Of a DNA stretch of 64,000 bases, positions 45,904 to 58,091 are shown in pieces. Each line of letters begins with the position of its first letter. The stretch's first letter is position 1. Both the position numbers and the translations under genes were made by a program. Origin of the DNA: Flammulina velutipes (taxonomy: Eukaryota > Basidiomycota > Agaricomycetes > Agaricales > Physalacriaceae); the NCBI GenBank assembly GCA_011800155.1, contig CM022375.1, positions 2,232,001 through 2,296,000 of the forward strand, in the 5' to 3' direction. The notes under the pieces were generated by a model, which was not told where the DNA came from, ran no database searches, and saw nothing but the letters and a program-made list of their open reading frames with translations.

Positions 45904-48199
45904 ATGATCTCCACGCTCAAACTCGCCCTTTCCAGCATTTTCGTCGCCTTTGCGCTGTCACTGATCCTGCGCGCCAAACGGAGAAGAGGACTCAAAGTCG
46001 CCCGTGGTCCACCCAACCCGTCCTGGCTTGTCGGTTCGTAAATCGTCGGGTTTTGTCGGAATCGTGGACTAACTGTATGCTGTATACAGGGCACGATGCG
46101 GATATTCGTGGTCAGTCTACTGCAGGAGAGCTCGAATTGAAATGGGCCAAACAATATGGCCTTATCGTCCGCCTCGCTGGATGCTTCGGTGTAAGTACGA
46201 GTCTCTGATTTTGGATGTTCTCTGAAGTTGAGGGTTATGCAGCAAAGCAATCTCCTCGTCGCCGATCCCAAAGCCCTACAGTACATCTTCCACACCTCGG
46301 GCTATCGCTTCCCCAAGACGCGCGATATCCACCATTTCTTGAAGTCTGTTCTCGGGCCAGGAGTCGCCACCGTAGAGGGTAAGACGCTTCGTTCTCTATT
46401 TTTTCGTTCTGAAACTCATTACTGTTTCACACAGGCGAGGAACATCGCCGACAGAGGCACATCTTGAATCCCGCATTCACTGTGGGGCAGTTAAGGACTT
46501 TTCTTGGTTTGTTCCAGACGGGGGGCGAGAAGGTACGATAATAAATGAATAGTAGGTGCTCTGGAGGGTACTGAATGTTTATATTAGCTTACGGAGAAAC
46601 TTGAGACCTACCTTGCCGGCGAGTCTGCTGTCGTTGACATTCTTTCCTGGACGACCAAGTCGGCACTTGACGTGCTGGGTACCTGTAAGTGCCTTTGTCG
46701 TGTGTTCTACTCCATTATCTGACCACAACGTAGCGTCGTTCAGACATGAATTCGGTTCTCTGGAAGGAAAGGAAGACGAGTTAGCAGACAGCTTGAAGCA
46801 AGTTCTGTGAGTCTATACTGCTCATATTACTAATGTCTATTCATTGTTTAAAGATTGGGTGCGACCATGTACCCCTCGACGTCTGAACTCGTCTATACGG
46901 GACTGTTGCGTCTCATTCCGGCATGGACGCACGACCCTTTAGACGCACTCGTCTCTTCTAAGGCATTTTCATTGTTGAGAAGCTTTCAGACGTTAGCTAA
47001 ACGTGTTGCCAATGGTATCATCCAAAAAGCGATAGACGATGCTGAAGGTCTCGGAGAAAAGGATATCGTTGGGCTTTTGGGTATGCTTTTTCGCATTTGG
47101 GCATACTATGAAGTCAATCCTGATATATCGTACAGCTTCGAGTCGTTTATCGGACGACAAGAAGAAAGGAATGAACCAGGACGCTATGATGGCCCAAATG
47201 ACGTACACAAGTCTTTCAAGCTTCAGAACTAAATGACGGTTAACAATATTATTCAAACAGGACGTTCATTGTTGGCGGACAAGATACGAGCTCCAACACT
47301 CTCGGTTTCATCCTCTACGAGCTCGCACGTAACCCAGATGTCCAGGATCGTCTCCGAGCTGAGATTCGTGAAATACTGGAACGCAAGCATGGTGAATCGC
47401 TGACGAATGCAGATTATGATGCCTTGCCGTTGTTAAATGCAATTATCAAGGTCAGTGCTTCCCGTTCCGTAGTGTTCTGGTCCTTATGTCTTTTAAGGAA
47501 ACACTTCGCTTCCACCCTATCACGCACTCCCTCATCCGTGAAGCGGCCCAGGACGATGTATTGCCTCTTTCCGAACCATTGACCTTGGAGGACGGAACGA
47601 CATGCATGGAACTTCCTATTAAGAAAGGACAAGTGGTTTATACCTCCATTTACGCCTACCAGCGGTAAGCGCATTGGGTCGATGCGCTTCCGAATTGCTG
47701 ACTCAACTGTGAGTAGGCTTGAGAGCGTGTGGGGGAACGACGCGGATACCTGGAACCCTGAGAGATTCATGGGGGAGGGCCCGCAGGGTGTTGGGCGCGG
47801 TGGCAGTAATGTTGGCGTCTATGCGAACCTGTGAGTTTTTCGATGATAGCGATTGGACTATTGATCGATTGCATATCTAGTCTCTCCTGTAGCGCAGGAA
47901 TCAGAGCTTGTATCGGGTGAGTTCGCAAAACATAAGTCTTCGTAGTATGCACACTGACATTCTTGATAGATGGCGATTCGCGTAGGTGCTTCGAAGTCTG
48001 ATTTAAGATACACTCTCACTTGGTTTGCAGATTGATGGAACTGCAAGTTTTCACAGTGCTTCTGGTCAACAAGTTTTCCTTTGAGCCTGATGCAGAAATC
48101 AAGTTTGCGCCCACGCAGATCGGTGTCATGGCCGTGTTGGAGGGCAAATATGACGAAGGGAGCCAGGTTCCGTTGAAGATCAAGGCTCTTCTGGAGTAA
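45904..48199 (+). CDS. Cytochrome P450, copy C
   Basis: Same 14-exon plan as copy A from ATG 45904 to TAA 48197-48199, including the 12 nt penultimate exon; by my splicing about 540 residues with no frame break. N-terminal anchor (MISTLKLALSSIFVAFALSL), I-helix VGGQDTSSNT, ExxR in ETLRFHP, WNPERF. The haem loop reads CSAGIRACIG: the haem Cys is present, but the almost invariant first Phe is Cys. This could alter haem environment or mark early decay. Closest to copy D (segmental duplicate). ER membrane location is inferred; substrate unknown. Confidence 0.85.
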
Positions 48200-49227
48200 A
48201 ATGATGTATGCCCAGCGCGCATCGTCTTAGTGTACTCTGTAATATGAAGTATCAACAATGTTTAGCTCGTCTTGTCCCAAAAAGTGCAGCGGACAAGTAG
48301 ATATGTTTTGCGAGCTTGTTATTAGTCATTGATAGAGTACTCATCGTTCTATGGTTGGCCACAAGACAAGATTCAGATGCCGACCAACTGTGTCTGTCCG
48401 GCGTCAACTCAACTTTGAAACGCTCAGATAGGATATATAGGTCAATACTGATATACGTATTACTCATTCGTGAAGCGGCTCAAGATGATGTCTTCAAGGC
48501 TATTGTCATTTAGTGAAGCGATTCGACATACCTCGAATGTATATATCACGGTTGAGATTTGCCGGTGGCATCCCAGCAACTATGACTATGCTTTTTTTCT
48601 ACACGACTCCAAGCAAGTGCTCTTTATCTCTGCATTGGTCTCCAACAAGCTTATATAGCTCTCATGTTTGGTTTGCCCTATGGTGGGACTCTCCGCGGGA
48701 CTCGGATGCCAATGACGGTCTTGTTTTCTCAGTAGCAGTATCTTTCGAAAAAGGACGTCGGCCTAGTTGGCGATATCGAAGTACAACGCTAACTCTCAGG
48801 CTATAATTTATGGCTCTAGACGTCGACTGGGATTGTTACTGACAGTTTCCGCAGACTATGGAGAATCAAAGCGTCCGGCTTGGCAGAAAAAGACCTACGG
48901 ATGGACGTCAAAGAGCTTATTGCAACAACTCGCTCACTTATGCCGTGAAGCTCTTAGATCCTTGTTGACTACATCCGGGCGACTTGCAGCGTACTCATTC
49001 AGTTCGGTATGATTACATCCCACTCTGTCGAACATTAATACTAATTATGGGTGGCAGCAATACGAAGGCTATGTGCACGCGTTTGTTGATCGTCAAAGAT
49101 CCTGGCCTCATTGCCAACAAAGTGCATGCACAGCCCAAGCACATTGTCAAGTCACGCCCTCGAGGCGTCATCATAAAAGGTAACAGTTGCTGTAAAACCT
49201 GCCACACACTTCACCCACATCCACAAC
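48200..49227. other. Intergenic region with a P450 fragment
   Basis: The part to about 48460 is repeated downstream of copy D (57195-57450). At 48463-48500 a short P450 piece reads LIREAAQDDVF, a leftover of a recombination. I see nothing else recognisable up to the next gene. Confidence 0.45.
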
Positions 49228-50097
49228 ATGCAAGGCTGCACTCACAATAGCATTCCCGGCGTCTTGAACGACTGCCAACGCCGTCGAGCACTCCACAATG
49301 CGCTTCTTCCCCTCATCCATGCGAAGCGGTTATCTACGGCTGCTGTATTCCGCCTCTATGACGATTTTGCCACAACGACCCGCCCGCGCCCAGCCTTGCG
49401 TGCGCACTTCGATCCCCGCAATCGTCCCCAGGGAGCAGTAAACATCAATATCGAGGAGGACATCGACGCCACAGACTCCGAGGCGTTGGATTCTGTACGG
49501 GATGTTGATGTATCTGGGTTAGAGTGGACTTTCAACGGCCATAAAATCGAACGCCTCCACACCGTGTTTTGGGATGATCCAAAGAGTTACTCTTCCTCGT
49601 CCTCCTCGTCCTCCCCTTCGTCCTCCCCTTCGTCCTCGTCCTCGCCCTCCTCGTTCTCCTCGTTCTCCTCGTTCTCCTTCTCCCCGCCTTGCCTTGATTA
49701 CACGCCAGAGAGGAGCACCTCGATCCCGGACTCTGACCTCCCGTTCAAGCTTGGGAAGGATCCGAAGGACGACTCCTCGCCCCACCTATATTACAGGGTT
49801 GTGAGGAGAACCCCGATGCCGGACTGTGACCTCCCGCTCGAGTTCCATATGATCGAACATGATATCGAGAATTTGACGCATCCGCTGGTGGAGATGACAA
49901 GGAAGGAGAGGCGGGAGGCCATTGATACTTTCCTGAAGAAACATCTGTCGGTGGACGACGATAGCCTGGGGAAGGTGCTCATGGCGGCTCCTGCGAGGAT
50001 AGAGTTGATCGAAAGACCAAACTTGAAGAGGCGAGCGGAGGATGAGGTGGAAACGAGGGAGTCAAAGAGGACGAGGTCAGAATGTGTGGTCCAATAA
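49228..50097 (+). CDS. Hypothetical protein with a serine-rich low-complexity tract
   Basis: Open frame of 289 residues without introns. I do not recognise it. The N-terminus is basic and helical in look (RRRALHNALLPLIHAKRLSTAA), the middle has a long Ser/Pro/Phe tract (residues about 120-152) encoded by TCC/TCG repeats, followed by two similar short segments (TSIPDSDLPFKLG and TPMPDCDLPLEF). The C-terminus is charged, with LKRRAEDEVE and SKRTRSE resembling a bipartite nuclear signal. The repeat tract could expand the frame by chance, but the codon pattern outside it is gene-like. Confidence 0.55.
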   Translation: MQGCTHNSIPGVLNDCQRRRALHNALLPLIHAKRLSTAAVFRLYDDFATTTRPRPALRAHFDPRNRPQGAVNINIEEDIDATDSEALDSVRDVDVSGLEWTFNGHKIERLHTVFWDDPKSYSSSSSSSSPSSSPSSSSSPSSFSSFSSFSFSPPCLDYTPERSTSIPDSDLPFKLGKDPKDDSSPHLYYRVVRRTPMPDCDLPLEFHMIEHDIENLTHPLVEMTRKERREAIDTFLKKHLSVDDDSLGKVLMAAPARIELIERPNLKRRAEDEVETRESKRTRSECVVQ

Positions 50098-50482
50098 CTG
50101 ATTTGTATTTATGATTTTTTTGCTTATTGTCTTTTTACCCTTGTCCTATCAAAAGGATCTAGCCACTTTAATTGTCTTTTCGATCTGTATTACCACCCTG
50201 TGCTTATACCACCACTGTTTGTGTCATCGTTGAACGCTGAACGTTGAGCAGCCAAGAACTCCTAGGTGTTATGTGGCGCGAGTAATAGTGGACGATGAAT
50301 TGTTTTCTCGAAACGTTCAGCTATATGAGCGTTTTAGTGAACTTGGCTGCACATGTAGCCCATTCTATGTAACGATCTTGACATCTTCTTGAGATGTGTG
50401 GCGCAATTGCCGGCGGCAAGAAATATCGAAAGCGACTAACCTTGACAAACAAAATAATACTTCTTGACTTTCTGCTTCCACC
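50098..50482. other. Short intergenic region before DPH2
   Basis: Holds the 3' end region of the serine-rich gene and the DPH2 promoter; no TATA box or repeat seen. Confidence 0.4.
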
Positions 50483-52233
50483 ATGCCAGCTATGAGCGAA
50501 AATACGGCATTCTCGCCATCTGGAGAGGATGTAATCACCCGCACCATCGACGTTGCCTTGGACAAGACAGCGGACACATTAAATCCTAAAGAATTCGACG
50601 AATATTACGATATTCACGAAACGCAAAAATGGATTGTAGAAGCTGATTACCGCAAGGTATGGCTGCTTTATCTCTCCCAGACGCTCACTAACGGTCGTGT
50701 AAGGTTGCTCTACAATTTCCGGATGAGCTACTGCATCACTCTGTGCCAATCTATCGCAGGCTCAAGGAGCTCACTGGCGAGCGCGATCTTTATATTCTCG
50801 CGGATACCTCATACGGCAGGCATGCAGCACCTTTTCACCATCGACATCGAAACTCATTGGACGCGTAATGAAGCTGCTGCGTCGACGAGGTTGCCGCAGA
50901 GCATGTCAGTGTTACCGCGATGGTACATTATGGACATGCCTGCTTGAGCCAGTACATCCTATCTTGTCGCTTCCACTAGCTTTTCTAATCTGTATGACAG
51001 ATCTTCTCGTCTACCCGTCATGTACATCTTCGGAAAGAAACTCATCCAGGTTGACTCCTGCGTTGAAAGCGTGGTGCAAAATATACCAGCGAATACTCCA
51101 TTGACGATTCGACATGATGTAGCGTATGCTCATGTTACCGGTACGTATGTCTTTCTGTCCTTGGCCGTTGGAGCTAACATCTTCCAGACTCCATAGCATC
51201 CAAACTGGAGGCTAGAATCGGCGCTTCAGTGACTTACACCCCAATACCCCGCCATATCTACCCCAATGCAAACAACCCCAAGCCCTCAACAATCTCCGAA
51301 ACACCTACCATGCTGTACATTGGCAGTGAATCCCTTGGCCTAACGAACCTCCTCATCACGCATTCCTCTTCGACGATCTACTCCTATGATCCAGTTCAGA
51401 ACACCACACGTTTGGAATCAACACGGACGAACAAAATGCTCATGCGGCGATATGCCGTCGTCCAGAAGGCACGCGATGCAGACGTATTCGGTATCCTCGT
51501 TGGTACTTTAGGCGTGGCGTCGTATCTGCCGCTCATCAAGCATCTACGGTCCATACTACGCAAAGCTCAGAAAAAGTCGTACACCATAAGTGTAGGCAAG
51601 CTCAATCCTGCGAAGCTGGCCAACTTTATGGAGATCGAATGCTTCGTCTTGGTGGCTTGTCCGGAGAACAGCCTTATTGACGCCAAGGTTGGTTTGCTTC
51701 GAACTGTTCTTCAGGACGAACTTATTGAATGTCTTGCAGGACTTTTTGCGACCTATTGTAACTCCATTCGAACTGGAAATAGCATTGCAGATAGAACCCA
51801 ATTGGACCGGAAAATACGTACTAAATTTTGGACAACTTCTGGCTGATTCGGAGTTGCGACCCGAAGAGACTCGCAACGGTGACGAGGACGAAGAGGACAG
51901 ACCGATGTTCTCTTTGATCTCTGGGTCCTACAGGCAGGCGAAACGTTACGGGGCTAGCGGCAGTGGTACGCTTGCATTTACCTATGCACCTCATCGCTCA
52001 TGCTCTTTGTAGGCAATCAACCAGCATCGACGAGCCAGGCATTGACTGTGCGCGATTCCGACGGAGCACTCATCAAGCTTCCGGACAGTGCTGCGGGTGA
52101 GTTCTTGGAGGGACGTGTTTACCGTGGATTGGAACCACGGTTTGGAGAAGATGCGCCTGGTGTGCTGGAGCAAGGGAGGACAGGACGGGCCGCTGAGTAC
52201 GATGATGACCATCCCCCTAGCTTACGCGAATAA
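50483..52233 (+). CDS. DPH2: Diphthamide biosynthesis protein 2 (DPH2)
   Basis: My model is join(50483..50656,50704..50819,50874..50951,51001..51140,51188..51687,51740..51965,52013..52233), 484 residues, all in phase; the second intron is GC-AG. Family signatures: [30 protein letters not shown] (Cys about 98), [10 protein letters not shown] (Cys about 119), [18 protein letters not shown] and [12 protein letters not shown] (third cluster Cys region), ending with the DPH2-type GLEPRFG segment. DPH1-DPH2 is a heterodimer with [4Fe-4S] clusters. It transfers the 3-amino-3-carboxypropyl group of SAM to a histidine of elongation factor 2, the first step of diphthamide. DPH2 rather than DPH1 is favoured by overall length and C-terminus. 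Confidence 0.9.
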
Positions 52234-52952
52234 TACTTGCGTTCTCTAACTCACCTAGTCCCCATGCATCCATGCATGAACCAGTATTCCAGCGGGAATG
52301 ATGCTCAGATGGTTCATACCGAGTACTGAAGCCTTGAAGTACTGATGATGGAGACTTGGGTTGACATTAACAGACAATTTTCTCATTGACCACAAACAGA
52401 CACCTATAACGGGGCAACGTGCGTAACCTCGACTCGGAGGCAGCACATAAATTCTCTAGCGCAAATCACACATCACTATCCTATTCTCGCTCATGCTCTA
52501 CTTGTTGCACTCCCGACACTGGCAACCTCCGAACTGACAGGTGCACCTAATGGCGTTCAGCCAATATCCACCGCGGCGCGCAAAGGGAATATGGACTCAC
52601 GAAGCACAGCTGCACAACTCTGTGCTACAGGCCTTGGTAATGGGGACTTGTTCGAACTGGATCTGGATCTATAGTAGATTAGCCTACGTCATGTAGACCT
52701 GCTTTAGGACTCACCGAGTTCATTCTGAATGGTCTTTGGGTAATTGGGTTGGTTGGTTGGGTTTGGATTTCTGATAAAGCAAAGGTGAAGGAGGTTTGCC
52801 TTTATACTCATAACCTTCCGCTTACCAATTCCATCCAGATATTCCCTCTTGAACTGTGACTCGCGAGGAGTTATTCACTAAACCCCTCATGTATCCATGA
52901 AATCCCTCAGTCTATTCCCCGGCGAGATGACTGAGTGCCGAATCCCGATAGA
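52234..52952. other. Intergenic region
   Basis: No gene seen. GGTTGGTTGG short repeats near 52745-52765; otherwise plain sequence. Confidence 0.4.
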
Positions 52953-53421
52953 CTGGTGCAGAGGGAGGGGGTAAGAGGCGTAGGTCCATCTATCAAAATA
53001 TTTTGATGATCCGAGTGATGGCCACCGGTCCGGTCATCGCGTCGTGGGCACCTTTTATCAAAACAATTTTAATATTTATGTCCTCAAGCCAATGGTTCTC
53101 GACTGATCTTGTCTACGAAATATTACTCACTAAGCAGTTATAACACCACAAGTTAGCCTTTGAAAGGAATCTAATGGCTTATGACCACCACCGTAAGAAA
53201 CGGTACGGGAAAGCACTCTCAAGGTCAATAGAGTGTTCTACTAGTCTAACTTGGAGGTATACTTCAACGCTAGGGTCTGTAGTAGATACAGAGAGCTGAG
53301 AATTGACGAGGACACCAACAGTTGAAATATCCCGTGATCTGCCGGAGCGAGGCCATCACCCGGATCATCAAAACATTTTGATAGATGGACCTACGCCTCT
53401 TACCCCCTCCCTCTGCACCAG
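52953..53421. mobile_element. MITE-like inverted-repeat element, 469 bp
   Basis: The arms 52953-53023 and 53351-53421 (71 bp each) are near-perfect inverted copies beginning CTGGTGCAGAGGGAGGGGGT. Each arm holds the small palindrome TCAAAATATTTTGA or its one-base variant. The 327 bp between has no coding capacity. I could not define a target duplication with confidence. Confidence 0.7.
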
Positions 53422-54885
53422 GCTCTATATAAGTGAGTTCCAACGAACGTTTTCGAGCAGGGATCTCCAGGCTAGAATCCCGAAGGCATCCGATTCAGAG
53501 TCACGTGTAAAAATAGTTTCAGTCCATAACCACGACGTTGCACTGACAGGCTATGCTTTAATTTCTACGCGCCGTCAGTCATACTTGTCTCTGTACTAGT
53601 GTCTAGCATATCTATCGACAGAGAGAATCTCTCGGCCTCTGTCGTAAATCTTTTTCAATGTTTTGTTCTACGAAACGACTCTGGCGACCTGAGCGTTTGA
53701 CGAGCTCTAATCACTAATAGGCTACCGTTCACATCCAATAGGGATGATTGCGCTCACCGGCCATCCTGTTCTGGGCTCTTTGGCATCGGGGTGCGTCCAA
53801 ACCTCGTCCGTCGCGCGAGCGGATACCATTTCAAACGCCGCCAAAAAATGGAGAAGCGTGGGTTAGTCGGCGATTCTGTACTTCTCGAGAATCCTCTAGC
53901 AAGGTTAAATAACGGGCAAGGATGTACGTCCACTTGATCCTTATCTTCTTCATGCTAATATATTTTCAGATGACTTTGACAGTCAGTTGTAATGCTAACA
54001 CCTTTTGTAAAATTGAACGAAAGACTTCTCAACTGTTATGTTGGACGTGAATAGATGGCAGTGTGTTTCTCCACGACAATGAAACGATGATGCATGATGA
54101 ACGGGGTACACAAGACATAGGTCGCGCGCCACCCTTGCCCCGACTCTCGCAGCTGCTTACGATACTTTTTGGAAACGGGGAGAAACCACCGAGCCGGACC
54201 GACTACTCACCATTTATTGCGAGCTGGACGATCCCTTTGTGGCTTTTGTACATAATTCCTACCTTTGCATACTATCGACTGACGATGTCTCCAGAGTTCT
54301 TGTACATGGATCATTCTATCAGAAGATAATCGCCCTCCCCCGCGTCCTCGAAGCATGTCCTCGTGTAGTCTGCCCACCATTGCAAAACTCTTCGATTTTT
54401 CCCAAGATTCCCTTGCCTTTCGCATCTGGTTACAGCCGCATGGAGCAGCAGTACCGGAGGCGCCCTGAACTTGTACAAAATTTGCTTACGAGTGCATCTG
54501 TTACGTTTCTTTCCCACAATGGTCTCAATGGTACGTCAATAGTATACCCATAGGAAATATTCCATATTGTCTCTTCATGTTCTGGTTCAGACAGTACTAA
54601 ACAGCGAGGCTTCTTCCTATGTTCTTCTAGTCCTAAAACCCATTGGCTCTAGCCTGATACATCTGTGCGTAGAAAGTCTCCACTGCATAAATTTCCCACT
54701 CTGATTCTTCTTGATAGCCTTCTTTCATCTTCGCATGTCGTTGACATTGGTATGTTGTTGTCAGCGGCCCGTTATGGCCCCGCGAAGTAATGCACCGTCT
54801 CGAGCCAATAGCACAGCTCGTTCCAAATGTTATAAAGTCTTGAGTGCCAGTGTGAGTGCGTTATATCTCATTAACTTCCCTCGAG
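53422..54885. other. Upstream block of P450 copy D
   Basis: From about 53500 it repeats the upstream block of copy C (44610 on) with small indels. Promoter words GTTGACATTG (54740-54749) and GCGGCCCGTTATGG (54764-54777) are kept. No intact gene. Confidence 0.5.
54831..54836 (+). promoter_or_regulatory. TATA box of P450 copy D
   Basis: TATAAA 50 bp upstream of the ATG, preceded by GAGCCAATAGCACAGCTCG. Confidence 0.65.
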
Positions 54886-57194
54886 ATGATCTCCACGCTC
54901 AAACTCGCGCTTTACAGCATTCTCGCCGCCTTTGCGCTGTCACTGATCCTGCGCGCCAAACGCAGAAGAGGACTCAAAGTCGCCCGTGGTCCACCCAACC
55001 CGTCCTGGCTTGTCGGTTCGTAAACCGTCGCCTTCTGTCGGACGTCGGACACATGGACTAACTCTATGCTGTATACAGGTCACGATGCGGATATTCGTAA
55101 CCAGCCCGTCGTAGGAGAGAACGAATTGAAATGGGTCAAGCAGTACGGTCTTGTTGTTCGTCTCGCTGGATGCTTCAATGTCAGTACCAGTCTCAGATCT
55201 CGGATATTCTCTGAAATTGAGGCAATACAGCAAAGCAATCTCCTTGTCGCCGATCCCAAAGCACTTCAGTACATCTTCCATACTTCGGGCTATCGTTTCC
55301 CCAAGACGGGCGATATCAACCATTTCTTGAACTCTTTTGTCGGACCAGGGATTGCCACCGTAGGAGGTAATATTATTATGCTCTCTACTCTGTATATTGT
55401 GACTAAAAGGCATCAATTCTCAGGCGAGGAACATCGCCAACAGAGACACATTCTAAGTCCCGCCTTCGGTGTAGGACAGTTAAAGACTTTTCTCGGTTTA
55501 TTTCAGACGGGGGGCGAGAAGGTACGAGATCTCAAGGGTACTCGTACTGGAATGTACTGAACTGTTATCCTAGCTTACGGAGGCGCTTGAAGCCCATCTT
55601 GCTGGCGAGTCTGCTGTTGTTGACATTCTTTCCTGGACGACCAAGTCGGCGCTTGACGTGCTGGGTACCTGTAAGTACTTCGTCGTGTCTTCAACTTCGT
55701 TACCTGACCCTAAAGCAGCGTCGTTCAGACACGAATTCGGTTCTCTCGAAGGAAAGGAAGACGAACTAGCAGACAACTTGAAGAAAGTTATGTGAGTGTA
55801 CTAGTCATAATCTTCACGTCTTCTCATTATCTGAAGGATGGGTGCCACCATGAGCCCCTCGAGAACTGAAATTGTCTATACGGGACTATTGCGTCTCATC
55901 CCTACATGGACGCACGACCCTTTGGACGCGCTCATCTCTTCTAAGGCCTATTCAATGTTGAGAGGCTTCCAGACGTTAGCCAAACGTGTCGCCAACGATA
56001 TCATCCAAAAAGCGATAGACGACCCCGAAGGTCTTGCAGAAAAGGATATCGTTGGGCTTTTAGGTATGCCTTTTCTCGCCTACCAAGTGGAAAGTGCTGA
56101 CATCTCCTAAAGCCTCCAGTCGTTTGTCAAATGACAAGAAGAAAGCGATGAGCCAGGACGCCATGATGGCCCAAATGACGTACAAATTCATTTCCTGCAC
56201 TGAAAATCACTTGAAGGCAACTAACCACTTCGTTTCCTTTCGACAGGTCGTTCATCGTTGCCGGACAAGATACGAGCTCTAACACCCTCGGCTTCCTTTT
56301 GTACGAGCTCGCGCGCAACCCGGATGTTCAGGCGCGTCTCCGAACTGAGATTCGCGAGATCCTGGAGCGAAAGAAAGGCGAACCACTGACGAATGCAGAT
56401 TATGACGCTTTGCCGTTATTGAATGCGTGTATCAAGGTCACAATGCTTCTCCTCATTCCGACGGTGATTTGGTTCTCATACTTCACAGGAAACTCTCCGC
56501 TTCCACCCTATCGCGCATTCCCTCATTCGTGAAGCTGCCCAGGACGATGCATTGCCTCTTTCCGAGCCATTGACCTTGGAGGATGGGACGACATGCATGG
56601 AGCTTCCTATCAAGAAAGGCCAAGTAATTTACACCTCGATTTTAGTCTATCAGCGGTAAGGGCACTGAGTTAATGCGCTTCCGAATTGCTGACTCATTTT
56701 CGGGTAGCCTTGAGAGTGTGTGGGGGGAAAACGCGGATACTTGGAACCCTGACAGGTTCTTGGGGAATGGCCCGGAGGGCGTTGCGCGTGGTGGTAGCAA
56801 TGTCGGGGTCTATGCGAATCTGTGAGTTTTCGATGTTAGTGGTTGACCATGGATTATTATTAATTAACTGCATAATCAGTCTTGCGTTCAGCGCGGGAAT
56901 CAGAGGTTGTATTGGGTAAGTTCCCAAAACACGAGTCTCCTTATGCGCACTAACATTCGTCTTAGGTGGCGCTTCGCGTAGGTGCTTCAAGTTTGATTTG
57001 AGACTCATAGTAATTTGGTTCTCAGGTTGATCGAGCTGCAAGTCTTCACCATGCTCATGGTCAACAAGTTTTCCTTTGAGCCTGATGCAGACGTCAGGTT
57101 TGCGCCCTCGCAGCTCGGTACCTTGGCCGTGGTGGATGGCAAATATGATGAAGGGATCCAGGTTCCGTTGAAGATTAAGGCTCTTCTGGAATGA
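54886..57194 (+). CDS. Cytochrome P450, copy D
   Basis: Same 14-exon plan as copy A, ATG 54886 to TGA 57192-57194, about 540 residues, no frame break found. N-terminal anchor MISTLKLALYSILAAFALSL; I-helix VAGQDTSSNT; ExxR in ETLRFHP; WNPDRF; complete haem loop FSAGIRGCIG. Compared with copy A it has a short insert before the haem loop (GNGPEGVARGG). It is the segmental duplicate of copy C, and the one of that pair with the canonical haem-loop Phe. ER monooxygenase; substrate unknown. Confidence 0.87.
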
Positions 57195-57467
57195 AATATT
57201 GGATGCCCAGCGTGCATCGTCTTTGTGTACTTTGTAATATGAAGGATCAACAATGTTTAGTTCGTTTTGTCCAAAATGAAGTGCAGCAGACAAACAGATA
57301 TTATTATCGAAAGGGTATGTAGCCTAATATTTTTGGGAGCTTGTTTGAAGTCAGTGATAGAGTACATATGAGTGTGTTCTATGTTTAGCCACGAAGACAG
57401 ATGTCTGTCAACTCAACTTTCGAAACGCTCAGACAGGATATATATCAATACTGGCTTGATATGTGTC

Positions 57468-58091
57468 TTAACTCGTTCTCTTCGCATCTTCGTCGCTGGT
57501 ATTACAGCTCCTGGGCTCCAATTCCGTCGAGTCTGAGTCTGAGTCTTCACTGGAGCCGCACGCGATGATCAACGATTTCTTCTCCTGCGATCTCTGCTTT
57601 ATAATCTTTGAATGTGTTCGATGATGCCTTTGCATGTTGCTCTTATTGTTGAACGCTCGGCCACACGATGTGATCGGGCAGACAAAAGCTATAACGAACG
57701 TTTTAGTCCTTGGCTAAGCTATGTAACAGATTTAAGCACGTACGTTTTTTTCCGGTGTGTATAATCAAGTGCATTTGCACCGCGCTTGGACGGGTGAATA
57801 CCTGGGAGCAGATAGGACATTTGTGGCACGATTGTAACTTGCTGGGAATTTCCCGTCTTCCGAACCGCAAGTACCTAGATGCCTGGCAATGCGGTCGGGA
57901 AGACAGGGACTCTCGCCCCATCCGCTCGTTGAGTTTGCGACAAAGTACTCGTGGTTTCGGTTTTTCCTCCAGGTTGATTATACGTAGGAAAAGGTCCTCT
58001 TGCCAGTAGCGATTAGCTTATGATATATAATAACCTAGAAATAAAACGACTAACCTGGAAGCAATTCGTTTATGCTAGGGAGTGAAGGCAT
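57468..58091 (-). CDS. Two-finger C2H2 zinc-finger protein, putative transcription factor
   Basis: My model is complement(join(57468..57688,57744..58016,58055..58091)), 176 residues, all in phase. It begins MPSLPSINELLP, a start style seen in basidiomycete C2H2 regulators. Finger 1 is CPICSQVFTRPSAVQMHLIIH (C-x2-C-x12-H-x3-H minus flanks), linker TGKKPF, finger 2 is CPITSCGRAFNNKSNMQ followed by RHHRTH (C-x4-C type). The C-terminus is basic then acidic (SSEDSDSDSTELE). A TATATATAA element lies about 45 bp upstream of the ATG (58134-58142). A nuclear DNA-binding role is inferred. Its place between the P450 array and the reductase makes it a candidate cluster regulator. Confidence 0.78.
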
